Source: Vreelandella titanicae BH1
GTDB taxonomy: Bacteria; Pseudomonadota; Gammaproteobacteria; Pseudomonadales; Halomonadaceae
NCBI RefSeq assembly: GCF_000336575.1
Contig: NZ_AOPO01000006.1
Location: 1 to 64,000, forward strand
Length of the DNA stretch: 64,000 nucleotides
Reading direction: 5' to 3'
In this document: piece by piece, positions 28,858 through 37,741 of the stretch
Position numbering within the stretch: position 1 is the first letter of the stretch
Layout: the number at the start of each line of letters is the position of its first letter
Notes under the pieces: model-generated
The model's database searches: none
The model's input: the letters and a program-made list of their open reading frames with translations, nothing else
Told to the model about the DNA's origin: nothing
Program-made: the position numbers and the translations under genes

Positions 28858-29338
28858 TAAGCGCCTCAGCACGGTTAAGCAGCACCACCGCCTCCGCGGC
28901 GATACCTTCACCGCGCCCGGTGAAACCTAATCGTTCGGTGGTGGTGGCTTTAACGTTGACTTGACCAAGCGCGACGCCTAGATCGGCAGCAATGACTTCT
29001 CGCATTGCCTCGATATGCGGTGCCATTTTAGGTGCTTGAGCCATTAGCGTGGCGTCGATATTGACCACCCCATAGCCTTGACCTTGAGTCAGCGTGACTA
29101 CATGACGCAGCAGCTCGCGACTATCAGCCCCCGCCCACGCCGGGTCAGTATCGGGGAAGTGGCGGCCAATATCGCCCAGCGCACAGGCGCCCAACAGTGC
29201 ATCACTAATCGCGTGAAGCAGCACATCGCCGTCGGAGTGGGCCACAAAGCCGTGTTCAAACGGCAGCTTAACGCCGCCGATCATTAAATGATCGCCGGGG
29301 CCGAAACGGTGTACATCAAATCCGTGGCCGATACGCAT
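28850..29338 (-). CDS. ispF: 2-C-methyl-D-erythritol 2,4-cyclodiphosphate synthase
   Basis: Fifth step of the non-mevalonate isoprenoid pathway, forming the cyclic diphosphate. Seen: the zinc ligands in [13 protein letters not shown] (D8, H10) and [11 protein letters not shown] near residue 34, and the C-terminal [19 protein letters not shown]. The 162-residue length is normal. It follows ispD after a 16-bp gap and overlaps truD. Confidence 0.97.
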   Translation of the reverse strand: MRIGHGFDVHRFGPGDHLMIGGVKLPFEHGFVAHSDGDVLLHAISDALLGACALGDIGRHFPDTDPAWAGADSRELLRHVVTLTQGQGYGVVNIDATLMAQAPKMAPHIEAMREVIAADLGVALGQVNVKATTTERLGFTGRGEGIAAEAVVLLNRAEALND

Positions 29339-29354
29339 TATAAGCTCCTAGTGA

Positions 29355-30062
29355 TTAAAGCCTGTCAGGCGTGTTAACGGTTTGTGCCGCCATAATCGCG
29401 GCTGCCAGCGCCAAGTCATCCGGGTGGGTAATTTTCAGGTTGTCGCGCCGTCCGCTTACCAACTGTGGGCATTCGCCCAAGGCTTCAACCGCCGAGGCTT
29501 CATCGGTTACCAAGGTTCGTTGCTGGCGGGCGGTTTCTAAGGCTCGCCGAAGTAGCGCATAGCGAAACCCTTGGGGCGTTAGCGCGTGCCACAAGTCATC
29601 CCGCGGTTCGGTTCGCGCGCTTTGGCACTGATCATCGGCACGCTTCATGGTATCCGCCACCGGCATCGCCAAAAGCGCGCCTGCGGGGTGGGTCGCGGCG
29701 GCTTGGTACAGCGCCTGGAGATCGCTCACGGTAATACAGGGGCGGGCCACATCATGCACCATCACTACGTCATTATCATCGGCGGCCATCGCGTGCAGGG
29801 CATTTAAGACGCTGTCCATTCGCTCATCGCCCCCGGTCACGCGCTGCCAGACAGTAAAAGGCACCCAGCGGGGCGAGAACCAGCGGTCGTCGGCATCTAA
29901 ACAGAGCACCAAGCGAGCGCTAGGAAAGGCGCTATGAAGGCGTGCCAAAGTATGCGCCAACACCGGCTGCTCATCGGCCAAGGTTAAGTACTGTTTGGGC
30001 TTATCGGCCCCCATACGGCGCCCTTGACCCGCCGCGGGCACAATTAACCAGGTTTGGCTCAC
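29355..30062 (-). CDS. ispD: 2-C-methyl-D-erythritol 4-phosphate cytidylyltransferase
   Basis: Third step of the non-mevalonate pathway, producing CDP-methylerythritol. Seen: the nucleotide-binding PAAGQGRRMGADKPKQYL motif at residues 9-26, VMVHDVARPC near residue 101 and the C-terminal DNLKITHPDDLALA. The 235-residue length fits. Its start overlaps the ftsB stop by 4 bp, and ispF follows: a classic ftsB-ispD-ispF arrangement. Confidence 0.97.
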   Translation of the reverse strand: MSQTWLIVPAAGQGRRMGADKPKQYLTLADEQPVLAHTLARLHSAFPSARLVLCLDADDRWFSPRWVPFTVWQRVTGGDERMDSVLNALHAMAADDNDVVMVHDVARPCITVSDLQALYQAAATHPAGALLAMPVADTMKRADDQCQSARTEPRDDLWHALTPQGFRYALLRRALETARQQRTLVTDEASAVEALGECPQLVSGRRDNLKITHPDDLALAAAIMAAQTVNTPDRL

Positions 30063-30397
30063 TGTGGCGGCTCCTGGGGAGCGACCAGACCTGCATTAAT
30101 ACCGATAAGCTCCTTCTCAATCGCTACACCAGGCACCCAGAAGAACTGCTCGTCGGTGCGCACCATGCCCATATCGCTACGTGCCCGCTCCTCAATGGCG
30201 TCTAAACCGTTTTTTAAATCCGTCACTTCGGCCGCCAGCCGCGCATTGCGCTCGCGCATGGGCACATTGGCCGCCTCTTGCACCGCGACCCGCTGCTCCA
30301 CTTGCTGCAAATCGTGCCAGCCACCGTTGCCTAACCACAGCTCGTACTGAAGCAGCGCCAAGACAGCGAGCAATGTCATCACTAACCATTTACGCAT
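30059..30397 (-). CDS. ftsB: Cell division protein FtsB
   Basis: Bitopic divisome protein that forms a complex with FtsL and FtsQ. The start at 30397 (MRKWLVMTLLAVLALLQYELW) has AAGGAG 7 nt upstream; the frame extends 13 codons further without support. Seen: one membrane segment (residues 3-20), a periplasmic coiled coil (about residues 28-72) and a short C-terminal tail with EQFFWVP. The 112-residue length matches E. coli FtsB (103). First gene of the long operon that runs to nlpD and rpoS. Confidence 0.94.
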   Translation of the reverse strand: MRKWLVMTLLAVLALLQYELWLGNGGWHDLQQVEQRVAVQEAANVPMRERNARLAAEVTDLKNGLDAIEERARSDMGMVRTDEQFFWVPGVAIEKELIGINAGLVAPQEPPQ

Positions 30398-30553
30398 CAC
30401 GGCACTCCTTGGAAATATCGGCTGGATTTTATTCAAAGCCCTGGTTTGATCAAAAGCGGCGTTGATACACTAAAGAGTGCTTATCGGCGCGCATTATGCC
30501 ATTAAGGGGCAGCACCAGCGAGCCGCACGTCGTTATAATGACAGCTTAAATAA

Positions 30554-31702
30554 CTACTTAAATGGCAGCGCTTGATGGGCCGCATCGCGGTAGGCGCTGA
30601 CATGCTCGCCCTCTTCATGACAAAACTGGGCAACACCTGCGGCAAGCCCAGGGTGGCTAATATAGTGCAGCGAACGCACACGCTGGGGCGCAAACCCGCG
30701 TACCAGCTTGTGCTCGCCCTGGGTGCCCGGATCAAACAGCGTTAAGCCGCGCTGCAAACAGTACTCGATACCCTGGTAGTAACATGCCTCAAAATGCAGG
30801 CAATCGGCGACGACTTCACTCCCCCAGTAGCGCCCATAGAGCGTGCTACTGCCACGAAAATAGAGTGCTGACGCCACCGGGCGCCCTTCAACGTAAGCCT
30901 GCACCAGCACCAGCGCCTCTGGCATGGTTTGGCGCAGGCGCTCAAAAAAGTCATAGTTTAAGTAAGGCGGCCTGCCGCGCTCATGGTAGGTAATTGCATA
31001 GCAGCGATAGAAATGCACCATGTCCGCTGATGTAATTGCATCACCCTCAAGGTGCGCTACCTGTAGCCCCTGCTCGGCGACCAAGCGACGCTCGCGCTTG
31101 ATCATCTTGCGCCGTTTCGATGTCATGCTGGCTAGAAAGCCCTCAAAATCGCCGAAGCCGCGATCACGCCACTGAAACTGTACGCCTTCACGCGTAATAA
31201 GCTCAGGACACTGCGCCTGCCAGGCGGTGACATCGGCCTCGTCGGCAAATAGCAAGTGCCAGCTAGACAGACCGAGACTTTCACACTGCCCGCGCCAGGC
31301 GCCAGCCAGCAGCCCACGGACGGCGCGGGCATCGACATTCTTGGCGATTAACGTGCGCGCGCCAGGCACTGGCGTAAACGGTACCGCACTGAGGGCTTTT
31401 GGATAGTAGCGACCACCGGCACGCTCTAGCGCTTCCGCCCAACCCCAATCAAACACATACTCACCGTAAGAGTGGTGCTTGCGGTACATCGGCAGCGCCG
31501 CTACCAACTGCTCGCCTTGCCATACACTCAGATGGCACGGTTCCCAGCCCGTGGCCTCACTGACCGAGCCGCTTGCCTCCAGGGCGTGTAAAAACGCGTG
31601 ACGCAAAAAGGGCTGATCATTATCGACCAGTGAATCCCACTGGCTTGCCGTAACGGCCTCAATGGTGGGTAGAATGGTGATCGATAGTGGGGGTAACGGC
31701 AT
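30554..31702 (-). CDS. GNAT-fold acyltransferase of the DUF482/COG3146 family
   Basis: Uncharacterised 382-residue protein often annotated as a peptidoglycan biosynthesis or FemAB-like protein. Seen: an N-terminal TASQWDSLVDNDQPFLRH segment, a conserved KYRKHHSYGEYVFDW-like stretch near residue 73, the MTSKRRKMIKRERR block near residue 190 and a C-terminal FDPGTQGEHKLVRGF near residue 328; these are typical of the family. No membrane segments. The substrate is unknown, and the neighbours (ftsB, an aldehyde dehydrogenase) do not clarify it. Confidence 0.82.
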   Translation of the reverse strand: MPLPPLSITILPTIEAVTASQWDSLVDNDQPFLRHAFLHALEASGSVSEATGWEPCHLSVWQGEQLVAALPMYRKHHSYGEYVFDWGWAEALERAGGRYYPKALSAVPFTPVPGARTLIAKNVDARAVRGLLAGAWRGQCESLGLSSWHLLFADEADVTAWQAQCPELITREGVQFQWRDRGFGDFEGFLASMTSKRRKMIKRERRLVAEQGLQVAHLEGDAITSADMVHFYRCYAITYHERGRPPYLNYDFFERLRQTMPEALVLVQAYVEGRPVASALYFRGSSTLYGRYWGSEVVADCLHFEACYYQGIEYCLQRGLTLFDPGTQGEHKLVRGFAPQRVRSLHYISHPGLAAGVAQFCHEEGEHVSAYRDAAHQALPFK

Positions 31703-31738
31703 AGCACCTTCCCGAACGTGTGGGGGCTAAAAGGTCAC

Positions 31739-31842
31739 TTTACACTAACTGTTTATATAAACCGTTTACACTAACCATCTACACCGATGTCTAAATCAAC
31801 TGGCTAAATCAACGAGCTATGCCATCGGGCTATGCCAACGAA
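31739..31842. repeat. Eight tandem units of about 13 bp upstream of the aldehyde dehydrogenase gene
   Basis: Units run TTTACACTAACTG, TTTATATAAACCG, TTTACACTAACCA, TCTACACCGATG, TCTAAATCAACTGG, CTAAATCAACGAG, CTATGCCATCGGG, CTATGCCAACGAA. Adjacent units resemble each other most and the sequence drifts along the array, as expected if it grew by stepwise slippage. It fills half of the 211-bp gap between two divergently transcribed genes. Confidence 0.7.
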
Positions 31843-31913
31843 AGCAGATACGGCTATTGAACTGCAGTATTTAACGTTAACGCCACGCCGGTAACGGCAT
31901 ATGAGGAGAGTCC

Positions 31914-33269
31914 ATGACGCGCGATATGACGGGTGACTTTCAAACGCAGCGCCACGCTGTCGATCAAATGCCCTACCCGACGCTAACGGTGCGTCGTGAC
32001 CGGCTGGCCCGCCTCGCTCGTATGACCAAGCATCACCAGCTTGAGATTATCCGCGCGATTCAAACGGATTTTGGTCAGCGCAACGAGGTGGAAATACGCA
32101 TGGCTGAAATCAGCGCGGTGCTCCACGCCATTCGCCATGCCAGACTGCATCTATGGCGCTGGATGCGCCCTTGGTCGGTCAGCATGCCGTGGCGATTGAT
32201 GCCTGCCCGGGCACGCATCGCGCCGCAGCCGCTGGGCGTTGTCGGCGTGATGTCACCCTGGAATTACCCCTGGAGTTTGGCGCTAATGCCGATAGTGGAT
32301 GCATTTGCTGCGGGCAATGTGGTGATGCTTAAACCCAGCGAGCACTCCCCCGCTACCAGCGCCCTACTGCAGCGACTGGTGCCGCAATACTTCACCCCTG
32401 AAGAACTCAAGGTAGTAGAAGGCGATGTAGAGGTGGCGCGTCGTTTTAGCAGTTTGCCGTTCGATCACCTGGTGTTCACCGGCTCCAGCGCGGTAGGTCG
32501 GCAAGTGGCCCAAGCAGCCGCGGCGAATTTGACCCCAACGACGCTTGAACTGGGCGGCAAGTCGCCCGCCATCGTGGCAGGCGATGCGGATTTCGACAAA
32601 GCGGCAGCAGATATTATTTTTGGAAAAGGCATGAACGGCGGGCAAACCTGTATCGCCCCCGACTACGTGCTGGTTGAGAGCCGCCATATTAATGCCTTGG
32701 TTAAAGCGTTGAGCGAGGCTATTCAACGGCAGCGCCCCGACGATCATGCGGCCACCCACGCGATTAACGCGGCCCACCAGCAGCGGCTAGATGCCATGCT
32801 GCAAGAAGCCCAAGACCACGGCTGCAGAGTCATCGATCACGGCACTCATGCCCCAGCGCTGATTATCGACCCCCACCAGGGGCTACAGGTGATGCGCGAA
32901 GAGATTTTTGGCCGCTGCCTACCGGTAATTGGCATTAGCGATATGTCGGCCGCAATACGTTATGTGAATGCCCGCCCTCACCCGCTGGCACTGTATGCCT
33001 TCACACATGATAAGGGCTTACAGCAGCAGTTGCTGCAAACGACACGCTCTGGCGCACTGGTGTTTAATGCCACGCTGCTTCATCACGCCGTTCCTTCACT
33101 GCCCTTTGGCGGCGTCGGCGAGAGTGGCATGGGCGCCTACCATGGCCGTCACGGCTTTGAGCGTTTTAGCCACTTACGCAGCGTATTTTATCAATCAAAA
33201 CGCACCTCGAGCCACTTGCTTTATCCACCTTATCGGCGCTGGTTAATGAAATTGTTAGGAGTCGGTTAA
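31914..33269 (+). CDS. NAD(P)-dependent aldehyde dehydrogenase (coniferyl aldehyde dehydrogenase-like)
   Basis: Class 3-type aldehyde dehydrogenase of 451 residues. Seen: the cofactor-site segment SPWNYPWSLALMP near residue 115, the general base glutamate in LELGGKSPAIV near residue 211 and the catalytic cysteine in GGQTCIAPDYV near residue 244. The C-terminus (about residues 415-451) is basic and hydrophobic and may associate with membrane. GAGGAGAG precedes the ATG. Closest described relatives are coniferyl or fatty aldehyde dehydrogenases; the real substrate is not determined by context. Confidence 0.87.
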   Translation: MTRDMTGDFQTQRHAVDQMPYPTLTVRRDRLARLARMTKHHQLEIIRAIQTDFGQRNEVEIRMAEISAVLHAIRHARLHLWRWMRPWSVSMPWRLMPARARIAPQPLGVVGVMSPWNYPWSLALMPIVDAFAAGNVVMLKPSEHSPATSALLQRLVPQYFTPEELKVVEGDVEVARRFSSLPFDHLVFTGSSAVGRQVAQAAAANLTPTTLELGGKSPAIVAGDADFDKAAADIIFGKGMNGGQTCIAPDYVLVESRHINALVKALSEAIQRQRPDDHAATHAINAAHQQRLDAMLQEAQDHGCRVIDHGTHAPALIIDPHQGLQVMREEIFGRCLPVIGISDMSAAIRYVNARPHPLALYAFTHDKGLQQQLLQTTRSGALVFNATLLHHAVPSLPFGGVGESGMGAYHGRHGFERFSHLRSVFYQSKRTSSHLLYPPYRRWLMKLLGVG

Positions 33270-33483
33270 AGCTTAAGAACTGATGATCGTTTGCTAATAA
33301 CAAATTTTCACAATGCCCTTATGATATATTTCACATACGCTCTACGTTGGAATTATCTACAAAGCCCACGTAAGCACAGCAGAAACTGCCCTGAGCATTT
33401 GCAACAGCTTACTGAAACTCGTGGGAAAACTTTTGTAAGCATAGGAAATTTGCTGCTTTCCATACACGACACGGAGACCGTTA
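33270..33483. other. Intergenic region upstream of hexR
   Basis: This 214-bp gap is AT-richer than its surroundings and presumably holds the hexR promoter. An ORF of 67 codons on the plus strand (33291-33494) runs through it but shows no family resemblance and overlaps the hexR start. No tandem array, clear operator palindrome or terminator was seen. Confidence 0.4.
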
Positions 33484-34347
33484 ATGGCTCATGACTTACT
33501 TGACCGCTTACGCGAACGTTTAGAAGAACTCAACCGATCGGAGCGTAAAGTCGCCAATGTAATTCTTGAAGACCCAACGGTCGCCACCAGCCTAAGCATT
33601 GCCAGCCTGGCCCAGGCAGCTAGCGTCAGCGAACCCACGGTTAACCGGTTTTGCCGTAACTTTGGCGCCAAGGGCTATCCCGATTTTAAAATCAAATTGG
33701 CCCAGAGCTTAGCTGGCGGCACACCCTATGTAACCCGTGCAGTAGAGCCTGGCGACTCCGCCACCCAGTACACCCACAAAATCTTTGGCGCCACCATCGC
33801 CGCCCTCGATGAAGCCCAGCGCGACATCGATATGGGTGCTGTCGAGCGCATGGTCGACTACCTTACCCAGGCCAAGCAGATCCATATTTTTGGCTTGGGT
33901 GCCTCTGGCGCGGTGGCCCAGGATGCCCAGCACAAGTTCTTCCGCTTCAACCTGCCGGTGATGGCCTACATTGATGTGCTGATGCAGCGTATGGTCGCCG
34001 CCGCTTGCCATACGGGGGATGTGGTGGTGATTATCTCCTACACCGGGCGCACCCGGGAGCTGGTGGATATCGCCCGTTTGGCGAGGGATGCAGGGGCCGT
34101 CGTTCTTGGTATAACCGCGCCAAACTCGCCACTGGCCAACGAATGCACCGCCACCCTGGATGTCGCTACCCCCGAAGACACCGACCACTACATGCCGATG
34201 ACCTCGCGGGTAATTCAATTAACGCTGATTGATGCGCTGGCCACTGGGGTAACCTTGAGGCGTGGTGAAGACTTCTTACCCCACCTCAAGAAAATCAAAG
34301 ACAGCCTGCGCGACACCCGCTTTCCGGTAGAAAAGCCCGGTAAGTGA
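33484..34347 (+). CDS. hexR: MurR/RpiR family transcriptional regulator HexR
   Basis: Represses central carbon genes (Entner-Doudoroff and related) and is released by 2-keto-3-deoxy-6-phosphogluconate. Seen: an N-terminal HTH (about residues 1-77, with [23 protein letters not shown] at the start and [21 protein letters not shown] near residue 45) and a SIS sugar-phosphate domain ([19 protein letters not shown] near residue 137, [10 protein letters not shown] near residue 185). The 287-residue length is as expected. It is not next to zwf, edd or eda here, so it would act in trans. Confidence 0.87.
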   Translation: MAHDLLDRLRERLEELNRSERKVANVILEDPTVATSLSIASLAQAASVSEPTVNRFCRNFGAKGYPDFKIKLAQSLAGGTPYVTRAVEPGDSATQYTHKIFGATIAALDEAQRDIDMGAVERMVDYLTQAKQIHIFGLGASGAVAQDAQHKFFRFNLPVMAYIDVLMQRMVAAACHTGDVVVIISYTGRTRELVDIARLARDAGAVVLGITAPNSPLANECTATLDVATPEDTDHYMPMTSRVIQLTLIDALATGVTLRRGEDFLPHLKKIKDSLRDTRFPVEKPGK

Positions 34348-34401
34348 ATGATAAATAGCAAGTGAATGGAAAATAGTGAGGGGTGAATGGTGAGTAGCGA
34401 A
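34341..34401. repeat. Tandem AAGTGAAT units and a GTGAGTAGCGAATAGAAAG motif after hexR
   Basis: Two 18-bp units, beginning AAGTGAATGATAAATAGC and AAGTGAATGGAAAATAGT, straddle and follow the hexR stop, then a degenerate third part ends in GTGAGTAGCGAATAGAAAG. This tail resembles the sequence following rpoD (1-89), in the same orientation relative to the preceding gene. Confidence 0.5.
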
Positions 34402-34411
34402 TAGAAAGCAG

Positions 34412-34768
34412 TTAGCTCACTGCGGCAGTCACCGTAATTTCCACTTTAAGCTCATCGGCGGGCATGGGCGCGCAGACGCAGGTGCGCGCCGGTGCGTAGC
34501 CTGCGGGCATCCAGGCATCCCATACCCCGTTCATAGCGGCAAAGTCACTGCCCTCTTTCAGGTAGATCGTCGCGCTAAGCAGCTGCTCACGGCTTGAACC
34601 AATCTCTTTCAGTAGCGCATCCACCCGCGCCAGCATGCTTTCCGTTTGGGCAGTAATGTCGCCCTCGCGGGCCTCCGGGCCAGCCACTTGGCCGCACAAA
34701 TAGGCCACGCCCTGGTGAATCACCGCACGGCTCATGCGGGCTTTTGTATCGTGGCGTTGAATGGTCAT
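34412..34768 (-). CDS. RidA family enamine/imine deaminase
   Basis: Small trimeric protein of the YjgF/YER057c/UK114 family that hydrolyses reactive 2-aminoacrylate-type intermediates. Seen: [18 protein letters not shown] near residue 12 and the ligand-binding arginine in [20 protein letters not shown] near residue 95. The 118-residue length is slightly below the usual 126-130. It lies between hexR (convergent) and the lrp-like gene on the same strand. Its exact subfamily cannot be assigned by eye. Confidence 0.87.
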   Translation of the reverse strand: MTIQRHDTKARMSRAVIHQGVAYLCGQVAGPEAREGDITAQTESMLARVDALLKEIGSSREQLLSATIYLKEGSDFAAMNGVWDAWMPAGYAPARTCVCAPMPADELKVEITVTAAVS

Positions 34769-34839
34769 AGGGAAAACTCCTAGTGGGTTTAAGAAAAGCA
34801 GTCTAAACCGCTTGGCTTATCCTTGACTATGCCTTCTTA

Positions 34840-35325
34840 TCAAAGCCGATCCGTAGGTACCGGCCGATGCTCAAAGACCCGCCGCAGCACAAAGCTGGTA
34901 TGCGCGCCGGTAACACCCTCGATGCGGTTAATCACATGCAACAGCAGGTGTTGGTAGTCATCCATGTCCCGCACCAGGATTTTGAGCTGAAAATCCGCCG
35001 CCTGACCGGTAATGATCAGGCACTCGATAACGTTGGGTATCTCACGAATATGGCGCTCAAAATTATCGAAGCGCTCCGGCGTATGCTGATCCATGGAAAT
35101 ATGCAGCAGCGCCATTAACTGATAGCCCAGTTGGCGGGAATCGACCTCCGCACGGTAGCGCAGTATTAGGCCGTGCTCCTCCAGAGCCCGCACCCGGCGC
35201 AAGCAGGGCGAAGGCGAAAGCCCGATTCGATCAGCCAACTCCTGATTACTGATGCGCCCCTCCTGCTGCACAATATCCAGAATATGGCGATCAAATCGAT
35301 CAAGCGACAGCGGCATTACGGCCAT
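34840..35325 (-). CDS. Lrp/AsnC family transcriptional regulator
   Basis: Leucine-responsive-type regulator of 161 residues. Seen: an N-terminal winged helix (LDRFDRHILDIVQQEGRISNQELADRIGLS, residues 7-36, with recognition helix SPSPCLRRVRALEE) and a C-terminal AsnC/RAM ligand domain (about residues 70-155). It is divergent from leuA, so it may control leuA and itself from the shared 278-bp gap. It may also regulate the ridA-type gene downstream. It is distinct from DoeX at 59.7 kb. Confidence 0.9.
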   Translation of the reverse strand: MAVMPLSLDRFDRHILDIVQQEGRISNQELADRIGLSPSPCLRRVRALEEHGLILRYRAEVDSRQLGYQLMALLHISMDQHTPERFDNFERHIREIPNVIECLIITGQAADFQLKILVRDMDDYQHLLLHVINRIEGVTGAHTSFVLRRVFEHRPVPTDRL

Positions 35326-35440
35326 AGAAAGCAGCTCCTACCAATAAAAGCGAATTATGCGATATTTAATGTCAATTATTGGCGATAACACTACATTTTC
35401 GCAATAACCTTTCGTCGCTCTCCGCATACACTATGTCAAG

Positions 35441-35501
35441 TACGAGATAGCTAGTAAAAGATAGTCCAGTAAGAGATAGCTCAGTACCACAAGAGTCATT
35501 G
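35441..35501. repeat. Four tandem units of about 15 bp between lrp and leuA
   Basis: Units are TACGAGATAGCTAG, TAAAAGATAGTCCAG, TAAGAGATAGCTCAG and the divergent TACCACAAGAGTCATTG, followed by CCACAAGCAG. The GAGATAG/AAGATAG core repeats at 15-bp spacing. The last unit shares CACAAGAGTC with the surE upstream array. The array lies about 100-160 bp before the leuA start codon. Confidence 0.6.
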
Positions 35502-35519
35502 CCACAAGCAGCCCCTTAA

Positions 35520-35585
35520 AGTGCCTCACCCTGGCACTGCAGCAATGCGGCATACGCCACAAGCGGCCGCTTTTAACAACTCACC
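35520..35585 (+). promoter_or_regulatory. Two hairpins in the leuA leader
   Basis: AGTGCC and GGCACT form a hairpin with a 7-nt loop (35520-35538). Further on, AAGCGGCCGCTT is a perfect palindrome (35571-35582) running into TTTT. The second resembles a weak terminator or attenuator upstream of leuA. No leucine-rich leader peptide was found in the region, so classical attenuation is not supported. Confidence 0.35.
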
Positions 35586-35603
35586 GCCTTTAGGAAACTC
35601 ACC

Positions 35604-37295
35604 ATGTCTGCTTTTGATCATCGCAAATATCGCCCTGCGCCCCGCGTACCTGCCTTCAATCGCCAATGGCCAGATCGTGACCTGGATCATGCCCCGATCT
35701 GGGTGAGCGAAGACCTACGCGACGGCAATCAGGCGCTGCTTGAGCCGATGACCGTTGAGCAAAAGCAACGCTTCTGGCAGCAGATCGTTAAAGTGGGCAT
35801 TAAAGAAGTCATGGTAGGCTTTCCTTCGGCCAGCCAGCCCGACTACGACTTCGTGCGTTGGCTGATCGAAGAGAATCAAATTCCCGATGACGTCACCATA
35901 GCGGTACTAGTGCAGTGCCGTGAACACCTGATTGAGAAGACCTTTGCCTCGCTGGTGGGTGCCAAGCGCGCCATTGTTCACCTATATAATTCCACCTCCA
36001 CCATTCAGCGCGAGCGGGTGTTTGAGATGGATCGTGCCGGGATTGTCGATATTGCGGTACAAGGGGCCACCTGGGTCAAAACCTACGCCGACCAATACCC
36101 CGAGATTGAGTGGTGTTTCGAGTACACCCCGGAAAGTTTCTCCAGCACCGAGATCGATTTTTCGCTGGAAATCTGCGAAGCGGTGATGGATGTGTGGCAG
36201 CCGACGCCAGAGAATAAATGCATTCTCAACCTGCCCACCACGGTGGAAGTGGCCGGGCCGCACCATCACGCCGATCAGATTGAGTACTTTTGCCAGCACA
36301 TTAGCCGCCGCGACAGCGTGATTATCTCGGTGCACACCCACAATGACCGCGGTGGTGCGGTAGCCTCTGCTGAACTCGCCCTGCTGGCCGGCGCCGAGCG
36401 GGTAGAAGGCACCCTGCTGGGCAATGGCGAGCGCACGGGCAATATGGATATCGTCACCCTGGCGATGAATCTCTACAGCCAGGGCATCGATCCTGAACTG
36501 GATCTATCCAACCCTGATGAAATCATTCAGGTGGTCAACGAGTGCACCGGTATCGCTATACACCCGCGTCACCCCTGGGTGGGCGAGATGGTCTACACCG
36601 CTTTCTCGGGCAGCCACCAGGATGCGATTCGTAAATCCCTCAAGCACCAAAAACCCGACGAGCCTTGGCAAGTGGCTTATCTGCCCATCGACCCCCATGA
36701 TATCGGCCGCGATTATCAGGCGGTAATTCGCGTCAATAGTCAGTCCGGCAAGGGCGGTATGGCTTTCCTGCTTGAGCGGGATTACGGCATTAACCTGCCG
36801 CGCTGGATGATGCTGGCTTTGGCCCCCTTTGTTCAGCAAGAGAGCGAGCGGCGCGCCAGCGAACTCTCCAGTGAAATGATTCGCCAGGTGATGTTCGACA
36901 ATTTCACCCAGGAAGCGCCCCTATCTCTTGTGGATTATCAGCTCTCCAAAGGCCAGCAGGAAGGCATTGAGCTGACGCTGAAACAGGGTGACGAAACGCT
37001 GCGCCTTTCTGGCAAGGGCAACGGCGCGATGTCGGCATTTACCGATGCGTGGCAACGCCACTCCGGCAGCAGTGTAGGGATTATCGATTACAGCGAGCAT
37101 TCGCTGGGTGCCAGCAGTGAAGCCAATGCCATCGCCTTCGTTCAGCTCAATATCGATGGCCAACGGCTTTGCGCAGTGGCCGAAGATAGCGACACCGTGA
37201 GTGCATCGCTCAAGGCACTGTTGTCAGGTATTAATGCAACGATTAATCCTGGTCAGACAACTGAGCAGCAGCAAGAAGCTGCCGCCGAAGCGTAA
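35604..37295 (+). CDS. leuA: 2-isopropylmalate synthase (long form)
   Basis: Condenses acetyl-CoA and 2-ketoisovalerate, the committed step of leucine synthesis. Seen: SEDLRDGNQALLEPM near residue 34 with the metal ligand, SVHTHNDRGGAVASAELALLAG near residue 245 (HxH metal motif), GNGERTGNMDIVTLAMNLYSQG near residue 273 and a C-terminal LeuA allosteric domain from about residue 440. The 563 residues match the long type (LeuA2/class II), also found in actinobacteria and yeast, rather than the E. coli form of about 520. TTAGGAAA lies before the ATG. Confidence 0.95.
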   Translation: MSAFDHRKYRPAPRVPAFNRQWPDRDLDHAPIWVSEDLRDGNQALLEPMTVEQKQRFWQQIVKVGIKEVMVGFPSASQPDYDFVRWLIEENQIPDDVTIAVLVQCREHLIEKTFASLVGAKRAIVHLYNSTSTIQRERVFEMDRAGIVDIAVQGATWVKTYADQYPEIEWCFEYTPESFSSTEIDFSLEICEAVMDVWQPTPENKCILNLPTTVEVAGPHHHADQIEYFCQHISRRDSVIISVHTHNDRGGAVASAELALLAGAERVEGTLLGNGERTGNMDIVTLAMNLYSQGIDPELDLSNPDEIIQVVNECTGIAIHPRHPWVGEMVYTAFSGSHQDAIRKSLKHQKPDEPWQVAYLPIDPHDIGRDYQAVIRVNSQSGKGGMAFLLERDYGINLPRWMMLALAPFVQQESERRASELSSEMIRQVMFDNFTQEAPLSLVDYQLSKGQQEGIELTLKQGDETLRLSGKGNGAMSAFTDAWQRHSGSSVGIIDYSEHSLGASSEANAIAFVQLNIDGQRLCAVAEDSDTVSASLKALLSGINATINPGQTTEQQQEAAAEA

Positions 37296-37320
37296 ACGGC
37301 TTGGCTCTAAGGAGCAGGGT

Positions 37321-37668
37321 CTAATCAGCACACTCAATACACTTCAGCACTAATGGGTCCCAGGTGAGGCGTTTGGCCCCAATCCATTCGCCGCACTCTA
37401 TACACTCACCAAAGCTTTCACTCTCAATGCGTTGCAGGGCAGCGGCAATCTGCTTCAGCTTCAGCTGACGTCGCTGCTCGCCTGCTTTGGCCATCGCTTG
37501 CCCTTGCATTGCATCCATACGCGACAGCCGACCTACCGACGTTTGATCCAGCATCACCGTATCCCGGGACTCTTCACTGCTGGCGCTCTCCTCGCGGAGC
37601 GTGGCGTCAAGAGCAAGTAATTTCTCACGGATAACGACTATATCCACCTCAGGGTGATTCATCTGCAC
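37321..37668 (-). CDS. DksA/TraR family C4 zinc-finger protein
   Basis: A 115-residue protein with a C-terminal zinc finger of the DksA type: C-x2-C, 17 residues, C-x2-C (CIECGEW to KCIECAD). The N-terminal half is helical and charged, but lacks the DxxDxA coiled-coil tip of true DksA in a recognisable form. It is shorter than DksA (151 residues), so it is likely a DksA-like paralogue or TraR homologue that binds RNA polymerase. It converges on leuA with a 25-bp gap. Confidence 0.85.
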   Translation of the reverse strand: MQMNHPEVDIVVIREKLLALDATLREESASSEESRDTVMLDQTSVGRLSRMDAMQGQAMAKAGEQRRQLKLKQIAAALQRIESESFGECIECGEWIGAKRLTWDPLVLKCIECAD

Positions 37669-37681
37669 CTCCCACTAGCCT

Positions 37682-37723
37682 ACAATCATTTACCAACAAT
37701 CGTTAACCTACTAATTATTTGAT
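37682..37723. repeat. Three imperfect 14-bp tandem units upstream of the MFS gene
   Basis: The units are ACAATCATTTACCA, ACAATCGTTAACCT and ACTAATTATTTGAT, in the 73-bp gap between the divergent DksA-like and MFS genes. The array therefore lies in the shared promoter region. Confidence 0.45.
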
Positions 37724-37741
37724 CGCGAAGGGAACGTTACG

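Noticed and set aside
31739..31842. CRISPR-like array
   Set aside because: Units are about 13 bp, contiguous and without spacers, so this is a tandem repeat.
35326..35603. leuL-type leader peptide
   Set aside because: No ORF with consecutive leucine codons exists in the gap; the open frame from 35521 has ordinary composition.
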